Part shown: one piece after another, positions 7,996 to 17,442 of the stretch
Layout: every line of letters starts with the position of its first letter
How positions within the stretch are numbered: the stretch's first letter is position 1
Assembly: GCF_013778505.1 (NCBI RefSeq)
Contig: NZ_JAAOWU010000004.1
Coordinates: 248,001-312,000 of the forward strand
Length of the DNA stretch: 64,000 bases
Direction of reading: 5' to 3'
From: Pseudomonas sivasensis
GTDB taxonomy: Bacteria > Pseudomonadota > Gammaproteobacteria > Pseudomonadales > Pseudomonadaceae
The notes under the pieces: model-generated
What the model saw: the letters and a program-made list of their open reading frames with translations, nothing else
Told to the model about the DNA's origin: nothing
Databases searched by the model: none
Translations under genes and position numbers: made by a program

Positions 7996-10239
7996 TCATG
8001 GTGTGCGGTTACGCCGTGTCTCGATGATATTCGGCAACTGGGAAATCCGCCCCAGCAACCGGCCCAATGCGTCCAACCCCGGGATCTCGATGGTCAGGGA
8101 CATCAACGCGGTGTTGTCCTCTTTATTCGAGCGGGTGTTGACCGCCAGCACGTTGATCCGCTCATTGAGCAGCACTTGCGAGACGTCACGCAGCAAACCG
8201 GAACGGTCGTAGGCACGGATGATGATGTCCACCGGGTAGGTGAGCACCGGCACCGGGCCCCAGCTGACCTGGATAATCCGCTCCGGCTCGCGCCCACCCA
8301 GTTGCAGCACCGAGGCGCAGTCCTGGCGGTGAATGCTCACGCCACGGCCCTGGGTGATGTAACCGACGATCGCATCCCCCGGCAGCGGCTGGCAGCAGCC
8401 GGCGATTTGCGTCAGCAGGTTGCCCACGCCCTGGATCTGGATATCACCGCGCTTGCCAGGCTTATAGCCGGTGGCTTTACGGGGGATCAGCTCAAGTTGT
8501 TCGTTGCCGCGTTCCGGCTCGACCAACTGCTGGGCCAGATTGACCAGTTGCGCCAGGCGCAGGTCGCCGGCACCGAGGGCGGCGAACATGTCTTCGGCGA
8601 TCTTCATGTTGGCCTTTTCGGCCAGCTTGTCGAAGTCCACCTGCGGCAGGCCCAGGCGAGCCAGTTCGCGCTCAAGCAGGGTCTTGCCGGCGGCGACGTT
8701 TTGGTCGCGCGCTTGCAATTTGAACCAGTGGACGATTTTCGCCCGTGCCCGCGACGTGGTGATGTAGCCCAGGTTCGGGTTCAGCCAGTCGCGGCTCGGC
8801 GTGCCGTGTTTGCTGGTGATGATTTCGACCTGCTCACCGGTCTGCAGGCTGTAGTTGAGCGGTACGATGCGCCCGTTGATCTTGGCGCCCCGGCAGTTGT
8901 GGCCGATCTCGGTGTGAACGCGGTAGGCGAAGTCCAGCGGCGTCGAGCCCTTGGGCAGGTCGATGGCGTGGCCGTCGGGGGTGAAGATGTAGACCCGGTC
9001 CGGTTCGATATCCACACGTAGTTGTTCGGCCAGGCCGCCGATGTCGCCGAGCTCTTCATGCCATTCCAGCACTTGGCGCAGCCAGGAGATTTTCTCTTCG
9101 TACTGGTTGGACCCGGCCTTGACGTCGGTGCCCTTGTAGCGCCAGTGCGCGCACACGCCCAGCTCAGCCTCTTCGTGCATGGCGTGGGTGCGGATCTGCA
9201 CTTCCAGTACCTTGCCTTCGGGGCCGATCACGGCGGTGTGCAGAGAGCGATAGCCGTTTTCCTTGGGGTTGGCGATGTAGTCGTCAAACTCCTTGGGAAT
9301 GTGACGCCACAGCGTATGAACGATGCCCAGCGCGGTGTAGCAGTCGCGCATTTCCGGCACCAGCACGCGCACCGCACGCACGTCGTAGATCTGGCTGAAG
9401 GCCAGGCCCTTGCGCTGCATTTTGCGCCAGATGGAATAGATGTGCTTGGCACGGCCACTGATGTCGGCGTCGACCCCGGTGGCCTGCAACTCGGAGCGCA
9501 ACTGGCCCATCACGTCGCTGATAAACCGCTCGCGATCGAGCCGCCGCTCATGCAGCAGCGTGGCAATCTGTTTGTATTGATCGGGTTCCAGGTAGCGGAA
9601 GGACAAGTCCTCCAACTCCCATTTGATATGGCCGATGCCCAGGCGGTGAGCCAGGGGGGCGTAGATGTCGAAGACTTCGCGGGCAACGCGGTTGCGCTTT
9701 TCGTCGTCGGCGGTTTTTACCGCACGGATCGCGCAGGTGCGTTCGGCCAGCTTGATCAGGGCGACGCGTACGTCGTCGACCATAGCGACCAGCATCTTGC
9801 GCAGGTTCTCGACTTGGCCCTGGGTGCCCAGCACCATGGACTGGCGCGGACTGAGGCTCGCGCTGATGGCCGCCATGCGCAGGACGCCGTCAATCAGCTT
9901 GGCCACCACTGCGCCGAAACGCTGGCTGACCGTCGGCAACTGGATGTGCCCTTCACGCACGCCGCGATAGAGCACGGCGGCGATCAGCGAATCCTGGTCC
10001 AACTTGAGATCGGCAAGAATCTCGGCGATTTCCAACCCGGTGCGAAAGCTGGAAGTGCCTTCAGCCCACAGGTTCTTGGCCGCATTGTCCTGCTGCTCAG
10101 ACTCGCGAGCGAACTCGCAGGCTGCTTTCAAGGCTTCACGGTCCAGTGCCGGGTCGACACTGATGGCATGATCCAGCCATGCCTCCAGGTTGATACTGCC
10201 GTCGGTGTTGATCGGCTGGTGTGCTCTCACCTGTACCAT
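7996..10239 (-). CDS. relA: GTP pyrophosphokinase RelA
   Basis: RelA makes (p)ppGpp from ATP and GTP or GDP on ribosomes stalled by uncharged tRNA. The 747-residue protein has, in order, a degenerate HD-hydrolase region (no intact HD pair where SpoT would have it), the synthetase domain with YRSLHTAV and the EVQIRTHAMHEEAE segment, a TGS domain (RVYIFTPDGH), a Cys/His-containing region near CCQPLPGDAI and a C-terminal ACT domain. The start at MVQVRAHQP (10239) matches other Pseudomonas RelA; an in-frame extension to 10278 is less likely. It sits downstream of rlmD on the same strand. Confidence 0.96.
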   Translation of the reverse strand: MVQVRAHQPINTDGSINLEAWLDHAISVDPALDREALKAACEFARESEQQDNAAKNLWAEGTSSFRTGLEIAEILADLKLDQDSLIAAVLYRGVREGHIQLPTVSQRFGAVVAKLIDGVLRMAAISASLSPRQSMVLGTQGQVENLRKMLVAMVDDVRVALIKLAERTCAIRAVKTADDEKRNRVAREVFDIYAPLAHRLGIGHIKWELEDLSFRYLEPDQYKQIATLLHERRLDRERFISDVMGQLRSELQATGVDADISGRAKHIYSIWRKMQRKGLAFSQIYDVRAVRVLVPEMRDCYTALGIVHTLWRHIPKEFDDYIANPKENGYRSLHTAVIGPEGKVLEVQIRTHAMHEEAELGVCAHWRYKGTDVKAGSNQYEEKISWLRQVLEWHEELGDIGGLAEQLRVDIEPDRVYIFTPDGHAIDLPKGSTPLDFAYRVHTEIGHNCRGAKINGRIVPLNYSLQTGEQVEIITSKHGTPSRDWLNPNLGYITTSRARAKIVHWFKLQARDQNVAAGKTLLERELARLGLPQVDFDKLAEKANMKIAEDMFAALGAGDLRLAQLVNLAQQLVEPERGNEQLELIPRKATGYKPGKRGDIQIQGVGNLLTQIAGCCQPLPGDAIVGYITQGRGVSIHRQDCASVLQLGGREPERIIQVSWGPVPVLTYPVDIIIRAYDRSGLLRDVSQVLLNERINVLAVNTRSNKEDNTALMSLTIEIPGLDALGRLLGRISQLPNIIETRRNRTP

Positions 10240-10360
10240 CTTGCTTACCTTCCCTACGACGCACCTTGGATGCGCCAAAAATCATGCCGACCTTTTGCTG
10301 CAAACTCCCTGGCAGTTCACGGCCTTGGAGAATGCAGGCCAGTCGGATTAAACGGGCATC

Positions 10361-11713
10361 CTAGCCCGCTTCAAATAACGCCATCGCCTCGACATGCGCC
10401 GTCTGCGGAAACATGTCGAGGATCCCGGCCCGTTTTAGCCGGTAGCCTTGCTTGACCAACTCAACCGTGTCCCGCGCCAGCGTCGCCGGGTTGCAGGACA
10501 CATACACCAGGCGCTTGGCCCCCAGGGTGGCGAGCTTGCGCACAACCTCTTGGGCACCATCGCGGGGTGGATCCAAGAGTACCGCAGAAAAGCCCTGTTT
10601 GGCCCAATCCGCGTCAGTCAAAGGCTGGGACAAATCGGCCTGAAAAAACTGCGCATTATGCAAATTGTTGCTGATGGCGTTCTGTGCAGCCCGTTCCACC
10701 ATGGTCTGCACCCCTTCCACTGCCACCACTTCACGCACCTGTTTGGCCAGTGGCAGGGCAAAATTGCCCAAGCCGCAAAATAGGTCCAACACCCGTTCAT
10801 CAGGTTGCGGCGCCAGCCAGTCCAGGGCCTGGGCAACCATCGCCTCGTTGACCCCGGCGTTGACCTGGACAAAATCCCCCGGCCGGTACGCCAACTCCAA
10901 GCCCCATGCGTCCAATCGGAAACCTAGTGACTGATCGGCCTCAAAGGGTTCCGGCTGGCCTTCGCCATGCAGCCACAACTGGGCTTCATGGAAGGTACAA
11001 AATTCTTTCAGGATCAGCAGGTCCGCCTCCGACAACGGCGCCATATGCCGCAGCAACAACGCGACGGACGAGCCACTGAACAACTCAACATGGCCCAGTG
11101 CCTGAGGTTTGCTCAGACGACGGAGCATGTTGGGCAAGCGCTGCATGATCGGCTGCAAGGCCTGTACCAGCACCGGGCAATCATCGATGGCGACGATGTC
11201 CTGGCTGGCAACAGCGCGGAAACCCACGTCGAGTTTTTTTGCCTTGGCATCCCAACGCACCGCCACGCGGGCACGGCGCCGGTAACCGAACTCCGGGCCG
11301 CTCAACGGTGCGGCCCACTCTTGCGGTTCGACACCGGCCACGCGGGACAGTTGCTCGGCGAGCATGCGCTGTTTCAGGGCGAGTTGTTCGTTGTGGGGCA
11401 AGTGCTGCACGCTGCAACCGCCACAGCGGCCGAAGTGCGCGCACGGTGCAGGACGGCGCAGTTCACTGGCCTTGAACACCCGCTCGGTGCGAGCCTCGAC
11501 CACTTTGCCGTGGGTACCCAACACCCGCGCTTCGACTTCTTCGCCGGCCAGCGCGCCATTGACGAACCAGGTGCGGCCTTCAAAAAAGACGATGCCACGG
11601 CCATCGTTGGCCAGGCGCTCAATGGTCAGGCGTTGTTTCTTGCCCACTGGAATCTGTGGGGCCCGGCTGCCGCCCGTCGGTTGGAAGCGCAGGCCTCTCT
11701 CGTGCTTGGCCAT
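10361..11713 (-). CDS. rlmD: 23S rRNA (uracil-1939-C5)-methyltransferase RlmD
   Basis: RlmD methylates U1939 of 23S rRNA using S-adenosylmethionine. The 450-residue protein has an N-terminal TRAM domain, an iron-sulfur cysteine cluster ([10 protein letters not shown]), the SAM-binding [10 protein letters not shown] motif, LLDPPRDGA and the catalytic Cys in [12 protein letters not shown] near the C-terminus. Its ATG shares one base with the cysM stop (TGATG), so translation is coupled to cysM, and relA follows on the same strand. Confidence 0.95.
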   Translation of the reverse strand: MAKHERGLRFQPTGGSRAPQIPVGKKQRLTIERLANDGRGIVFFEGRTWFVNGALAGEEVEARVLGTHGKVVEARTERVFKASELRRPAPCAHFGRCGGCSVQHLPHNEQLALKQRMLAEQLSRVAGVEPQEWAAPLSGPEFGYRRRARVAVRWDAKAKKLDVGFRAVASQDIVAIDDCPVLVQALQPIMQRLPNMLRRLSKPQALGHVELFSGSSVALLLRHMAPLSEADLLILKEFCTFHEAQLWLHGEGQPEPFEADQSLGFRLDAWGLELAYRPGDFVQVNAGVNEAMVAQALDWLAPQPDERVLDLFCGLGNFALPLAKQVREVVAVEGVQTMVERAAQNAISNNLHNAQFFQADLSQPLTDADWAKQGFSAVLLDPPRDGAQEVVRKLATLGAKRLVYVSCNPATLARDTVELVKQGYRLKRAGILDMFPQTAHVEAMALFEAG

Positions 11714-12615
11714 CAGCTGGGTTCGTCGAAAATGCCGGTCGACAAGTAACGGTCGCCTCGGTCACAGATGATCGCGACGATCACCGCGTTTTCCACTTCC
11801 TTGGACAACCGCAACATACCCGCCACGGCACCGCCGGACGACACGCCGCAGAAGATGCCTTCTTCACGGGCCAGTCGGCGGGTGGTGTCTTCGGCTTCAC
11901 GCTGGGCCATGTCGATGATGCGATCCACGCGGGTCGCGTTGTAGATCTTCGGCAAGTACTCTTCGGGCCAGCGACGAATGCCTGGGATGGCCGCGCCTTC
12001 CATCGGTTGCAGGCCGACGATCTGGATCGCCGGGTTCTGCTCCTTGAGGTAGCGCGAGTTGCCCATGATGGTACCGGTGGTGCCCATGGAGCTGACGAAA
12101 TGGGTGATGGTGCCCTGGGTCTGACGCCAGATTTCCGGACCGGTGGTGGTGTAGTGCGCTTCGGGGTTGTCCCCATTGGCGAACTGGTCCAGCACCTGGC
12201 CACGGCCTTGGGCGGCCATGCGCTCGGCGAGATCGCGGGCGCCTTCCATGCCTTCTTCCTGGGTGACCAGCACCAACTCGGCGCCATAGGCGGTCATCGC
12301 CGCCTTGCGCTCGGCGCTGCCGTTGTCGGGCATGATCAGCACCATCTTGTAACCCTTGATCGCGGCGGCCATGGCCAGGGCGATGCCGGTGTTACCCGAG
12401 GTGGCTTCGATCAGGGTGTCACCAGGCTTGATCTGCCCGCGCAATTCGGCACGGGTAATCATCGAGAGCGCCGGGCGGTCCTTGACGGAGCCAGCCGGGT
12501 TGTTCCCTTCAAGCTTGAGCAACAGGGTATTGCTGGTTTCTCCCGCCATGCGTTGCAAGCGGACCAGAGGCGTGTTGCCGACGCAATCGGCGATTGTAGG
12601 GTACTGCAAGGTCAT
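11713..12615 (-). CDS. cysM: Cysteine synthase B CysM
   Basis: CysM is a PLP enzyme that makes cysteine from O-acetylserine and sulfide, or S-sulfocysteine from thiosulfate. The 300 residues include the PLP lysine in AGSVKDRPA (K45), the TSGNTG substrate loop at 72-77 and the glycine-rich phosphate-binding SMGTTGT segment. The [10 protein letters not shown] stretch and the shorter length favour CysM over CysK. It is the first gene of the cysM-rlmD unit, with its promoter in the gap above 12615. Confidence 0.95.
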   Translation of the reverse strand: MTLQYPTIADCVGNTPLVRLQRMAGETSNTLLLKLEGNNPAGSVKDRPALSMITRAELRGQIKPGDTLIEATSGNTGIALAMAAAIKGYKMVLIMPDNGSAERKAAMTAYGAELVLVTQEEGMEGARDLAERMAAQGRGQVLDQFANGDNPEAHYTTTGPEIWRQTQGTITHFVSSMGTTGTIMGNSRYLKEQNPAIQIVGLQPMEGAAIPGIRRWPEEYLPKIYNATRVDRIIDMAQREAEDTTRRLAREEGIFCGVSSGGAVAGMLRLSKEVENAVIVAIICDRGDRYLSTGIFDEPS

Positions 12616-12741
12616 GGCGTATTCGCAATCCAGACTGCGGGGCGCACATCATACCGGGAAAGGCCGGCGGGCCATATCACGCAAAGTGTGGTGCTTATGG
12701 CTTAAAGGAATAAGCGGAAAAGAGGGTGAGCTTGAGGACCT

Positions 12742-12825
12742 GATCGGGAGCAAGCCCCCTCCCACACTGGACCGCATTCTCATGCTGGAACTCGGTGGAA
12801 TGTGGGAGCGGGCTTGCTCCCGATG
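12742..12825. repeat. REP pair in opposite polarity
   Basis: Two inverted REP copies lie in the gap upstream of cysM. The pair is turned inside out compared with most others here: it begins with ATCGGGAGCAAG and ends with CTTGCTCCCGAT, so the TGTGGGAG ends face each other across the spacer. Confidence 0.85.
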
Positions 12826-12845
12826 GCCGCGCCTCGATACCCCGC

Positions 12846-13451
12846 CTAGCCCAAATGCCCATCGCCATGATTTTTCCGAAAGACCTCCTCACCCATCGCC
12901 GCAATCTGCCCTTCGATCAATGCATCAAACGGCTTGAGCAACGGTTCAAACGACACCGGCGCCTCCAGCACTTGCAGCGCCTGCACAATCGCCTCCACCG
13001 TCGACAACGCCCCTGGCCCGGGCGCCTTGCGCAGTCGATAGCGGGACACGGCGGCCTCAGCCAGCGTCACCCGAGGCAACGCCGCCAGCAAGGGATTGAG
13101 GTGCAACAGCTTGCGCGCCTTGCGCCAAGTGCCGTCAGGCACCACCAGCAACAGCGGCTGAGCCCCTGGCGCGTAGGCTTGCAGCGGCTGGGCATCGTCA
13201 GCAGGAAACAACAGCCTCGCCTGGTAGCCGGGCGGGTTCAACAGGGCCTGCAAGTCATCAAAGACCTCGCCCACCACCAACTGCGCATTGTTCAATCCCA
13301 GCGCCGCCAACCGCGCGGTATTGAGCGCATGGTTGACCTCGCTCGGGTGCTGCAACAGCAATACGCGGGTGCGGTTGTCGAGGTTGGGGATCAGCGCGCA
13401 CAAGCAATGGGCAGTGGGCCTGAGGCAACGGGAGCATTGGGGTCTGGACAT
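12846..13451 (-). CDS. DTW-domain tRNA-uridine aminocarboxypropyltransferase
   Basis: DTW-domain proteins of the TapT/YfiP type transfer the 3-amino-3-carboxypropyl group of SAM to uridine in tRNA (acp3U). The 201-residue product has N-terminal cysteines C-X2-C and CLC at about 6-18, a likely zinc site, and the diagnostic PDGTWRKARK segment holding the DTW-like motif. Length fits the family. It lies 6 bases downstream of the LysR gene on the same strand, so the two may be co-transcribed although they are functionally unrelated. Confidence 0.85.
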   Translation of the reverse strand: MSRPQCSRCLRPTAHCLCALIPNLDNRTRVLLLQHPSEVNHALNTARLAALGLNNAQLVVGEVFDDLQALLNPPGYQARLLFPADDAQPLQAYAPGAQPLLLVVPDGTWRKARKLLHLNPLLAALPRVTLAEAAVSRYRLRKAPGPGALSTVEAIVQALQVLEAPVSFEPLLKPFDALIEGQIAAMGEEVFRKNHGDGHLG

Positions 13452-13457
13452 GGTTCT

Positions 13458-14351
13458 TCAGGCCTGATTGAGCTGGGCTTTGAGCAAATCGCGGAAGGTC
13501 TGGATCAGCGGCTCACGGCTGCGGCCCCGGCGCATGATCATCGAAAATGGCGCTTGATAGCCAAAGGTGGCTGGCAGCAATACGCGCAGGTCGCCCTTGT
13601 CGGCCCAGGCCTGAGCGTAATGCTCCGGCAGGTAACCAATATAGGCGCCGGACAGCACCAGGATCAGCTGCGCCTCCATACTTTCCACCGTGGCGGCGCT
13701 GTGCTTGAAGCCGTGGCGCGCGAGTTCCGCCTGGCTCCAGTAGCCGCGCCCGACCATGCGTTGCTGGGTGATCACTTGTTCGGGAATGCGTCGCTCATTG
13801 AATAAAGGATGCCGCGTGCTGCAATACAGCCAATGCTGCTCGCGATAAAGCGGCATGTAGATCAGCCCGCTGATACGGTTGGAGAAGGCGCCGATGGCCA
13901 GGTCGAGGCGGTTGTCCTGCACACCCAATTGCAATTCGTACGGGCTCATCACCGAGAGATGCAGATGCACCGCCGGATGTTCCAGGCTGTAGGCGCCGAT
14001 CACTTCGGCGAACGGCAGGGCCTTGTCGCTGACGGTGGAATCGAGCACGCCGAGCTTGAGGGTGCCGCGCAACTCCCCTTTGAGCGCGGCGGCGTACTGC
14101 TCGAAGCCTTCCAGTTCACCGAGTAGGCGCAAGGTTTCCTGGTGAAACAACTCGCCCTTGCTGGTGAGGCTGAAGCCGCCGCGCCCGCGATGGCACAGCA
14201 CCAGGCCCAACGCGCTTTCCAACTGGCTCATATAGGTGCTGATGGCCGACGTGGACAGGTTGAGTTCGTGCTGGGCGTTGGCGAACCCCTGGTGGCGCAC
14301 GACGCTGACGAAGATGCGCAGGAGTTTGAGGTCGGGCAAGGCGTTGGCCAT
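13458..14351 (-). CDS. gbuR: LysR-type regulator, probable GbuR
   Basis: A 297-residue LysR-type regulator with an N-terminal winged helix-turn-helix (residues about 8-66) and a periplasmic-binding-like effector domain. It is divergent from the guanidinobutyrase gene, with 149 bases between them. In P. aeruginosa the LysR regulator GbuR beside gbuA activates guanidinobutyrase in response to 4-guanidinobutyrate. The same arrangement here is the basis for the name; the effector itself cannot be read from the sequence. Confidence 0.8.
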   Translation of the reverse strand: MANALPDLKLLRIFVSVVRHQGFANAQHELNLSTSAISTYMSQLESALGLVLCHRGRGGFSLTSKGELFHQETLRLLGELEGFEQYAAALKGELRGTLKLGVLDSTVSDKALPFAEVIGAYSLEHPAVHLHLSVMSPYELQLGVQDNRLDLAIGAFSNRISGLIYMPLYREQHWLYCSTRHPLFNERRIPEQVITQQRMVGRGYWSQAELARHGFKHSAATVESMEAQLILVLSGAYIGYLPEHYAQAWADKGDLRVLLPATFGYQAPFSMIMRRGRSREPLIQTFRDLLKAQLNQA

Positions 14352-14500
14352 GGTCGGCTCCGGGTAAGGACCGGGGCAGTTTACTCGCGTGCATTAGTTT
14401 AGAAAAACCTGAACTAAGTATTTGCCTCTGCCGATTCTTCCCTTCCTTCGCATTTCGCAGAATCGGCCCCTAATAAACAAAACAACGATGAGGCAATCCC
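14352..14500. promoter_or_regulatory. gbuR-gbuA divergent promoter
   Basis: The 149 bases between the divergent regulator and enzyme genes must hold both promoters and the LysR binding site. TTAGTTTAG near 14395-14403 and CTAAGTA near 14414 are loosely symmetrical, but I could not define an exact T-N11-A site. No guanidine riboswitch fold was recognised. Confidence 0.45.
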
Positions 14501-15451
14501 GTGGACAAGATCTTCCACCAACCACTGGGCGGCAACGAAATGCCGCGCTTCGCCGGCATCGCCACCATGATGCGTCTTCCCCACCTGCAATCGGCCAAAG
14601 GCCTGGACGCTGCTTTTGTCGGCGTGCCCTTGGACATCGGCACCTCGCTGCGTGCCGGCACCCGCTTCGGGCCGCGTGAAATCCGCGCCGAATCAGTGAT
14701 GATCCGTCCGTACAACATGGCCACCGGCGCAGCACCGTTCGACTCGCTTTCCGTGGCTGACATCGGCGACGTGGCGATCAACACCTTCAACCTGCTCGAC
14801 GCCGTGCGCATCATCGAAGAAGCCTACGACGAGATCCTAGAACACGATGTGATCCCCATGACGCTGGGCGGTGACCACACCATCACCCTGCCGATCCTGC
14901 GGGCGATCCACAAGAAACACGGCAAGGTCGGGCTGGTTCACATCGATGCCCACGCCGACGTCAACGACCATATGTTCGGCGAGAAAATCGCCCACGGCAC
15001 CACCTTCCGCCGCGCCGTGGAAGAAGGCCTACTCGATTGCGACCGCGTGGTGCAGATAGGCCTGCGCGCCCAGGGCTACACCGCGGAAGACTTCAACTGG
15101 AGCCGCAAACAGGGCTTTCGCGTGGTCCAGGCGGAAGAATGCTGGCACCACTCCCTCGCGCCGTTGATGGCCGAAGTGCGGGAGAAAGTTGGCGGCGGCC
15201 CGGTGTACCTGAGCTTCGACATCGACGGCATCGATCCCGCCTGGGCCCCCGGCACAGGCACTCCGGAAATCGGCGGGCTGACCACTATCCAGGCCATTGA
15301 GATCATCCGTGGTTGCCAGGGCCTCGACCTGGTTGGTTGTGATCTGGTAGAAGTTTCGCCGCCCTACGACACCACCGGCAACACCTCGCTGCTCGGCGCC
15401 AACCTGCTGTACGAGATGCTCTGCGTACTGCCCGGCGTGGCGCATCGCTGA
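14501..15451 (+). CDS. gbuA: Guanidinobutyrase GbuA
   Basis: GbuA splits 4-guanidinobutyrate into 4-aminobutyrate and urea in the arginine transaminase or decarboxylase routes. The 316-residue protein is a ureohydrolase with the manganese ligands in GGDHT (near residue 126), HIDAHADV (near 147) and SFDIDGIDP (near 240). It closely resembles the P. aeruginosa guanidinobutyrase as I recall it, including the start MDK..HQPLGGNEMPRF, which separates it from agmatinase SpeB. The start is a GTG. The stop overlaps the next start by one base (TGATG), and two transporters follow. Confidence 0.92.
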   Translation: MDKIFHQPLGGNEMPRFAGIATMMRLPHLQSAKGLDAAFVGVPLDIGTSLRAGTRFGPREIRAESVMIRPYNMATGAAPFDSLSVADIGDVAINTFNLLDAVRIIEEAYDEILEHDVIPMTLGGDHTITLPILRAIHKKHGKVGLVHIDAHADVNDHMFGEKIAHGTTFRRAVEEGLLDCDRVVQIGLRAQGYTAEDFNWSRKQGFRVVQAEECWHHSLAPLMAEVREKVGGGPVYLSFDIDGIDPAWAPGTGTPEIGGLTTIQAIEIIRGCQGLDLVGCDLVEVSPPYDTTGNTSLLGANLLYEMLCVLPGVAHR

Positions 15452-15876
15452 TGAGCTCGCACGAGGTGCTGCAAGCCGCCGCCGACCTGGTGGCGGCCTT
15501 CGCCCGCAATGACCGCGCCGCCTACTTCGGTGCGTTCACGGCCGATGCCAGCTTTGTGTTCTACACCCTCCCCCAACCGCTGCTCAGCCGCGATGCCTAC
15601 CAGGCGTTGTGGGACAGCTGGCGCGCGGACGAGGGCTTCGAGGTGCTGTCCTGCACGTCGAGCAACCCGTCTGTCAGCCTGCAAGGTGAGGATGTGGCGA
15701 TATTTATTCATGACGTGGCCACCGAGTTGCGCATGAACGGGGAGCAATTTTTCAGCCAGGAACGCGAGACCATTGTCTTCAAACGGCAAGGGCTACGCAC
15801 ACAACAAAAACAAGGCCTGTGGCTGGCCTGTCACGAACATTTGTCCGCTGTGCCGGAAGGGCTGCCGCCCCCTTAG
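15451..15876 (+). CDS. NTF2-like (SnoaL-type) protein
   Basis: A soluble 141-residue protein with the size and pattern of the NTF2/SnoaL cone fold: N-terminal helix, AYFGAFTADASFVF with conserved aromatics, then strands. Such proteins may be small enzymes or ligand binders. Its start overlaps the gbuA stop by one base and a permease gene follows 21 bases later, so it belongs to the guanidinobutyrate operon. A role in handling a guanidino compound is possible but inferred from position only. Confidence 0.75.
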   Translation: MSSHEVLQAAADLVAAFARNDRAAYFGAFTADASFVFYTLPQPLLSRDAYQALWDSWRADEGFEVLSCTSSNPSVSLQGEDVAIFIHDVATELRMNGEQFFSQERETIVFKRQGLRTQQKQGLWLACHEHLSAVPEGLPPP

Positions 15877-15897
15877 CCAATGTGATCGGAGCTGATC

Positions 15898-17409
15898 ATG
15901 AATAATAAAAACAACGAAAACAGTATTCGCAAGATTGAAACCAACGGGGTCGAACAGATTCCGGACCACGAACGTACCGCCAACCCCAAGGATCTGTTCC
16001 GTCTGATCTTCGGCGGTGCCAATACCTTCGCCACTGCCGTGCTGGGCTCCTTCCCAGTGCTGTTTGGTTTGTCATTCCAGGCCGGTGTCTGGGCCATTGT
16101 GCTGGGCGTGCTGCTGGGTGCTCTGATCCTGGCGCCTATGGGCTTGTTCGGGCCGATCAATGGCACTAACAACGCGGTGTCTTCCGGTGCGCACTTTGGG
16201 GTGCACGGGCGGATCGTCGGTTCGTTTCTGTCATTGCTGACGGCAATTGCCTTCTTCTCACTGTCGGTGTGGAGTTCAGGCGATGCGCTGGTCGGAGGTG
16301 CGAAACGTCTGATTGGCCTGCCGGAAACCGACCTGACCCTGGGCCTGGCCTACGGCCTGTTCGCCCTGCTTGTCCTCACGGTGTGCATCTACGGCTTTCG
16401 CTTCATGCTGTGGGTCAACCGAATTGCGGTGTGGGCGGCGAGCCTGCTGTTTTTGCTGGGGATCTTCGCGTTCGCGCCAGCCTTTGACAGCCACTTCTCA
16501 GGCAGCGTCGCCATGGGCCAGACCGGCTTCTGGGCCGCGTTTATCGGCGCTGCGCTGGTAGCCATGAGCAACCCGATTTCCTTCGGCGCGTTCCTCGGAG
16601 ACTGGTCACGCTACATCCCCCGTGAGACGCCGAAAATGCGCATCATGCTGGCAGTGGTCCTGGCGCAAATCGCTACTTTGATCCCGTTCCTGTTTGGCCT
16701 CGCCACCGCGACCATCGTGGCGATCAAGGCACCGGATTACATCGCAGCCAACAACTATGTCGGTGGCCTGCTGGCGGTTGCACCCACCTGGTTCTTCCTG
16801 CCGGTGTGCCTGATCGCGGTGATCGGCGGCATGTCCACCGGCACGACCTCGCTTTATGGCACGGGGCTGGACATGTCCAGCGTATTCCCGCGCCTGCTGT
16901 CGCGGGTCAAGGCCACGCTGCTGATTGGGGTGATGTCGATTGCCTTCATCTTTATCGGACGTTTCGCCGCCAACCTGGTGCAGAGCGTGTCGACCTTCGC
17001 CGTGCTGATCATCACCTGCACCACGCCGTGGATGGTGATGATGATCATCGGCCTGATCGTGCGCCGCGGCTTCTACTGCCCGGATGACCTGCAAGTGTTC
17101 ACCCGCGGTGAAACCGGCGGGCGCTACTGGTTCAGCCATGGCTGGAACTGGCGCGGGCTGGGGGCCTGGATTCCGAGCGCGTTGGTGGGCCTGTGCTTCG
17201 TCAACCTGCCGGGGCAGTTTGTCGGGCCGCTGGGCAATTTGGCCGATGGCATCGATATCAGCCTGCCGGTAACGCTGGGGTTGGCGTCAGTGGTTTACCT
17301 GACGTTGTTGCGAGTGTTCCCGGAGCCGGCCTCTGTTTATGGACCGACTGATCCACGCAGCAAGAGCATGGATTCGCTCGCTAAACCGGCGATGCAACCC
17401 GCCGCCTGA
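15898..17409 (+). CDS. NCS1-family permease (cytosine/purine type)
   Basis: An inner-membrane transporter of 503 residues with about twelve hydrophobic helices and the NCS1 pattern (FRLIFGGANTF near residue 35, NPISFGAFLGDWSRY near 225). Family members import nucleobases, hydantoins or related nitrogen compounds with sodium or protons. Its place in the gbuA operon suggests uptake of a guanidino compound or related nitrogen source, which the sequence does not prove. The N-terminal 30 residues are hydrophilic and cytoplasmic. Confidence 0.85.
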   Translation: MNNKNNENSIRKIETNGVEQIPDHERTANPKDLFRLIFGGANTFATAVLGSFPVLFGLSFQAGVWAIVLGVLLGALILAPMGLFGPINGTNNAVSSGAHFGVHGRIVGSFLSLLTAIAFFSLSVWSSGDALVGGAKRLIGLPETDLTLGLAYGLFALLVLTVCIYGFRFMLWVNRIAVWAASLLFLLGIFAFAPAFDSHFSGSVAMGQTGFWAAFIGAALVAMSNPISFGAFLGDWSRYIPRETPKMRIMLAVVLAQIATLIPFLFGLATATIVAIKAPDYIAANNYVGGLLAVAPTWFFLPVCLIAVIGGMSTGTTSLYGTGLDMSSVFPRLLSRVKATLLIGVMSIAFIFIGRFAANLVQSVSTFAVLIITCTTPWMVMMIIGLIVRRGFYCPDDLQVFTRGETGGRYWFSHGWNWRGLGAWIPSALVGLCFVNLPGQFVGPLGNLADGIDISLPVTLGLASVVYLTLLRVFPEPASVYGPTDPRSKSMDSLAKPAMQPAA

Positions 17410-17442
17410 CCTCATAAAAAAGATAATCGGAGACTCGCCGTC

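Noticed and set aside
8176..10455. Large plus-strand open frames opposite relA
   Set aside because: The relA motifs are intact in the other strand, and these frames encode composition-driven sequence only.
14352..14500. Guanidine riboswitch upstream of gbuA
   Set aside because: No guanidine-riboswitch core could be recognised; a LysR regulator divergent from the gene explains control.
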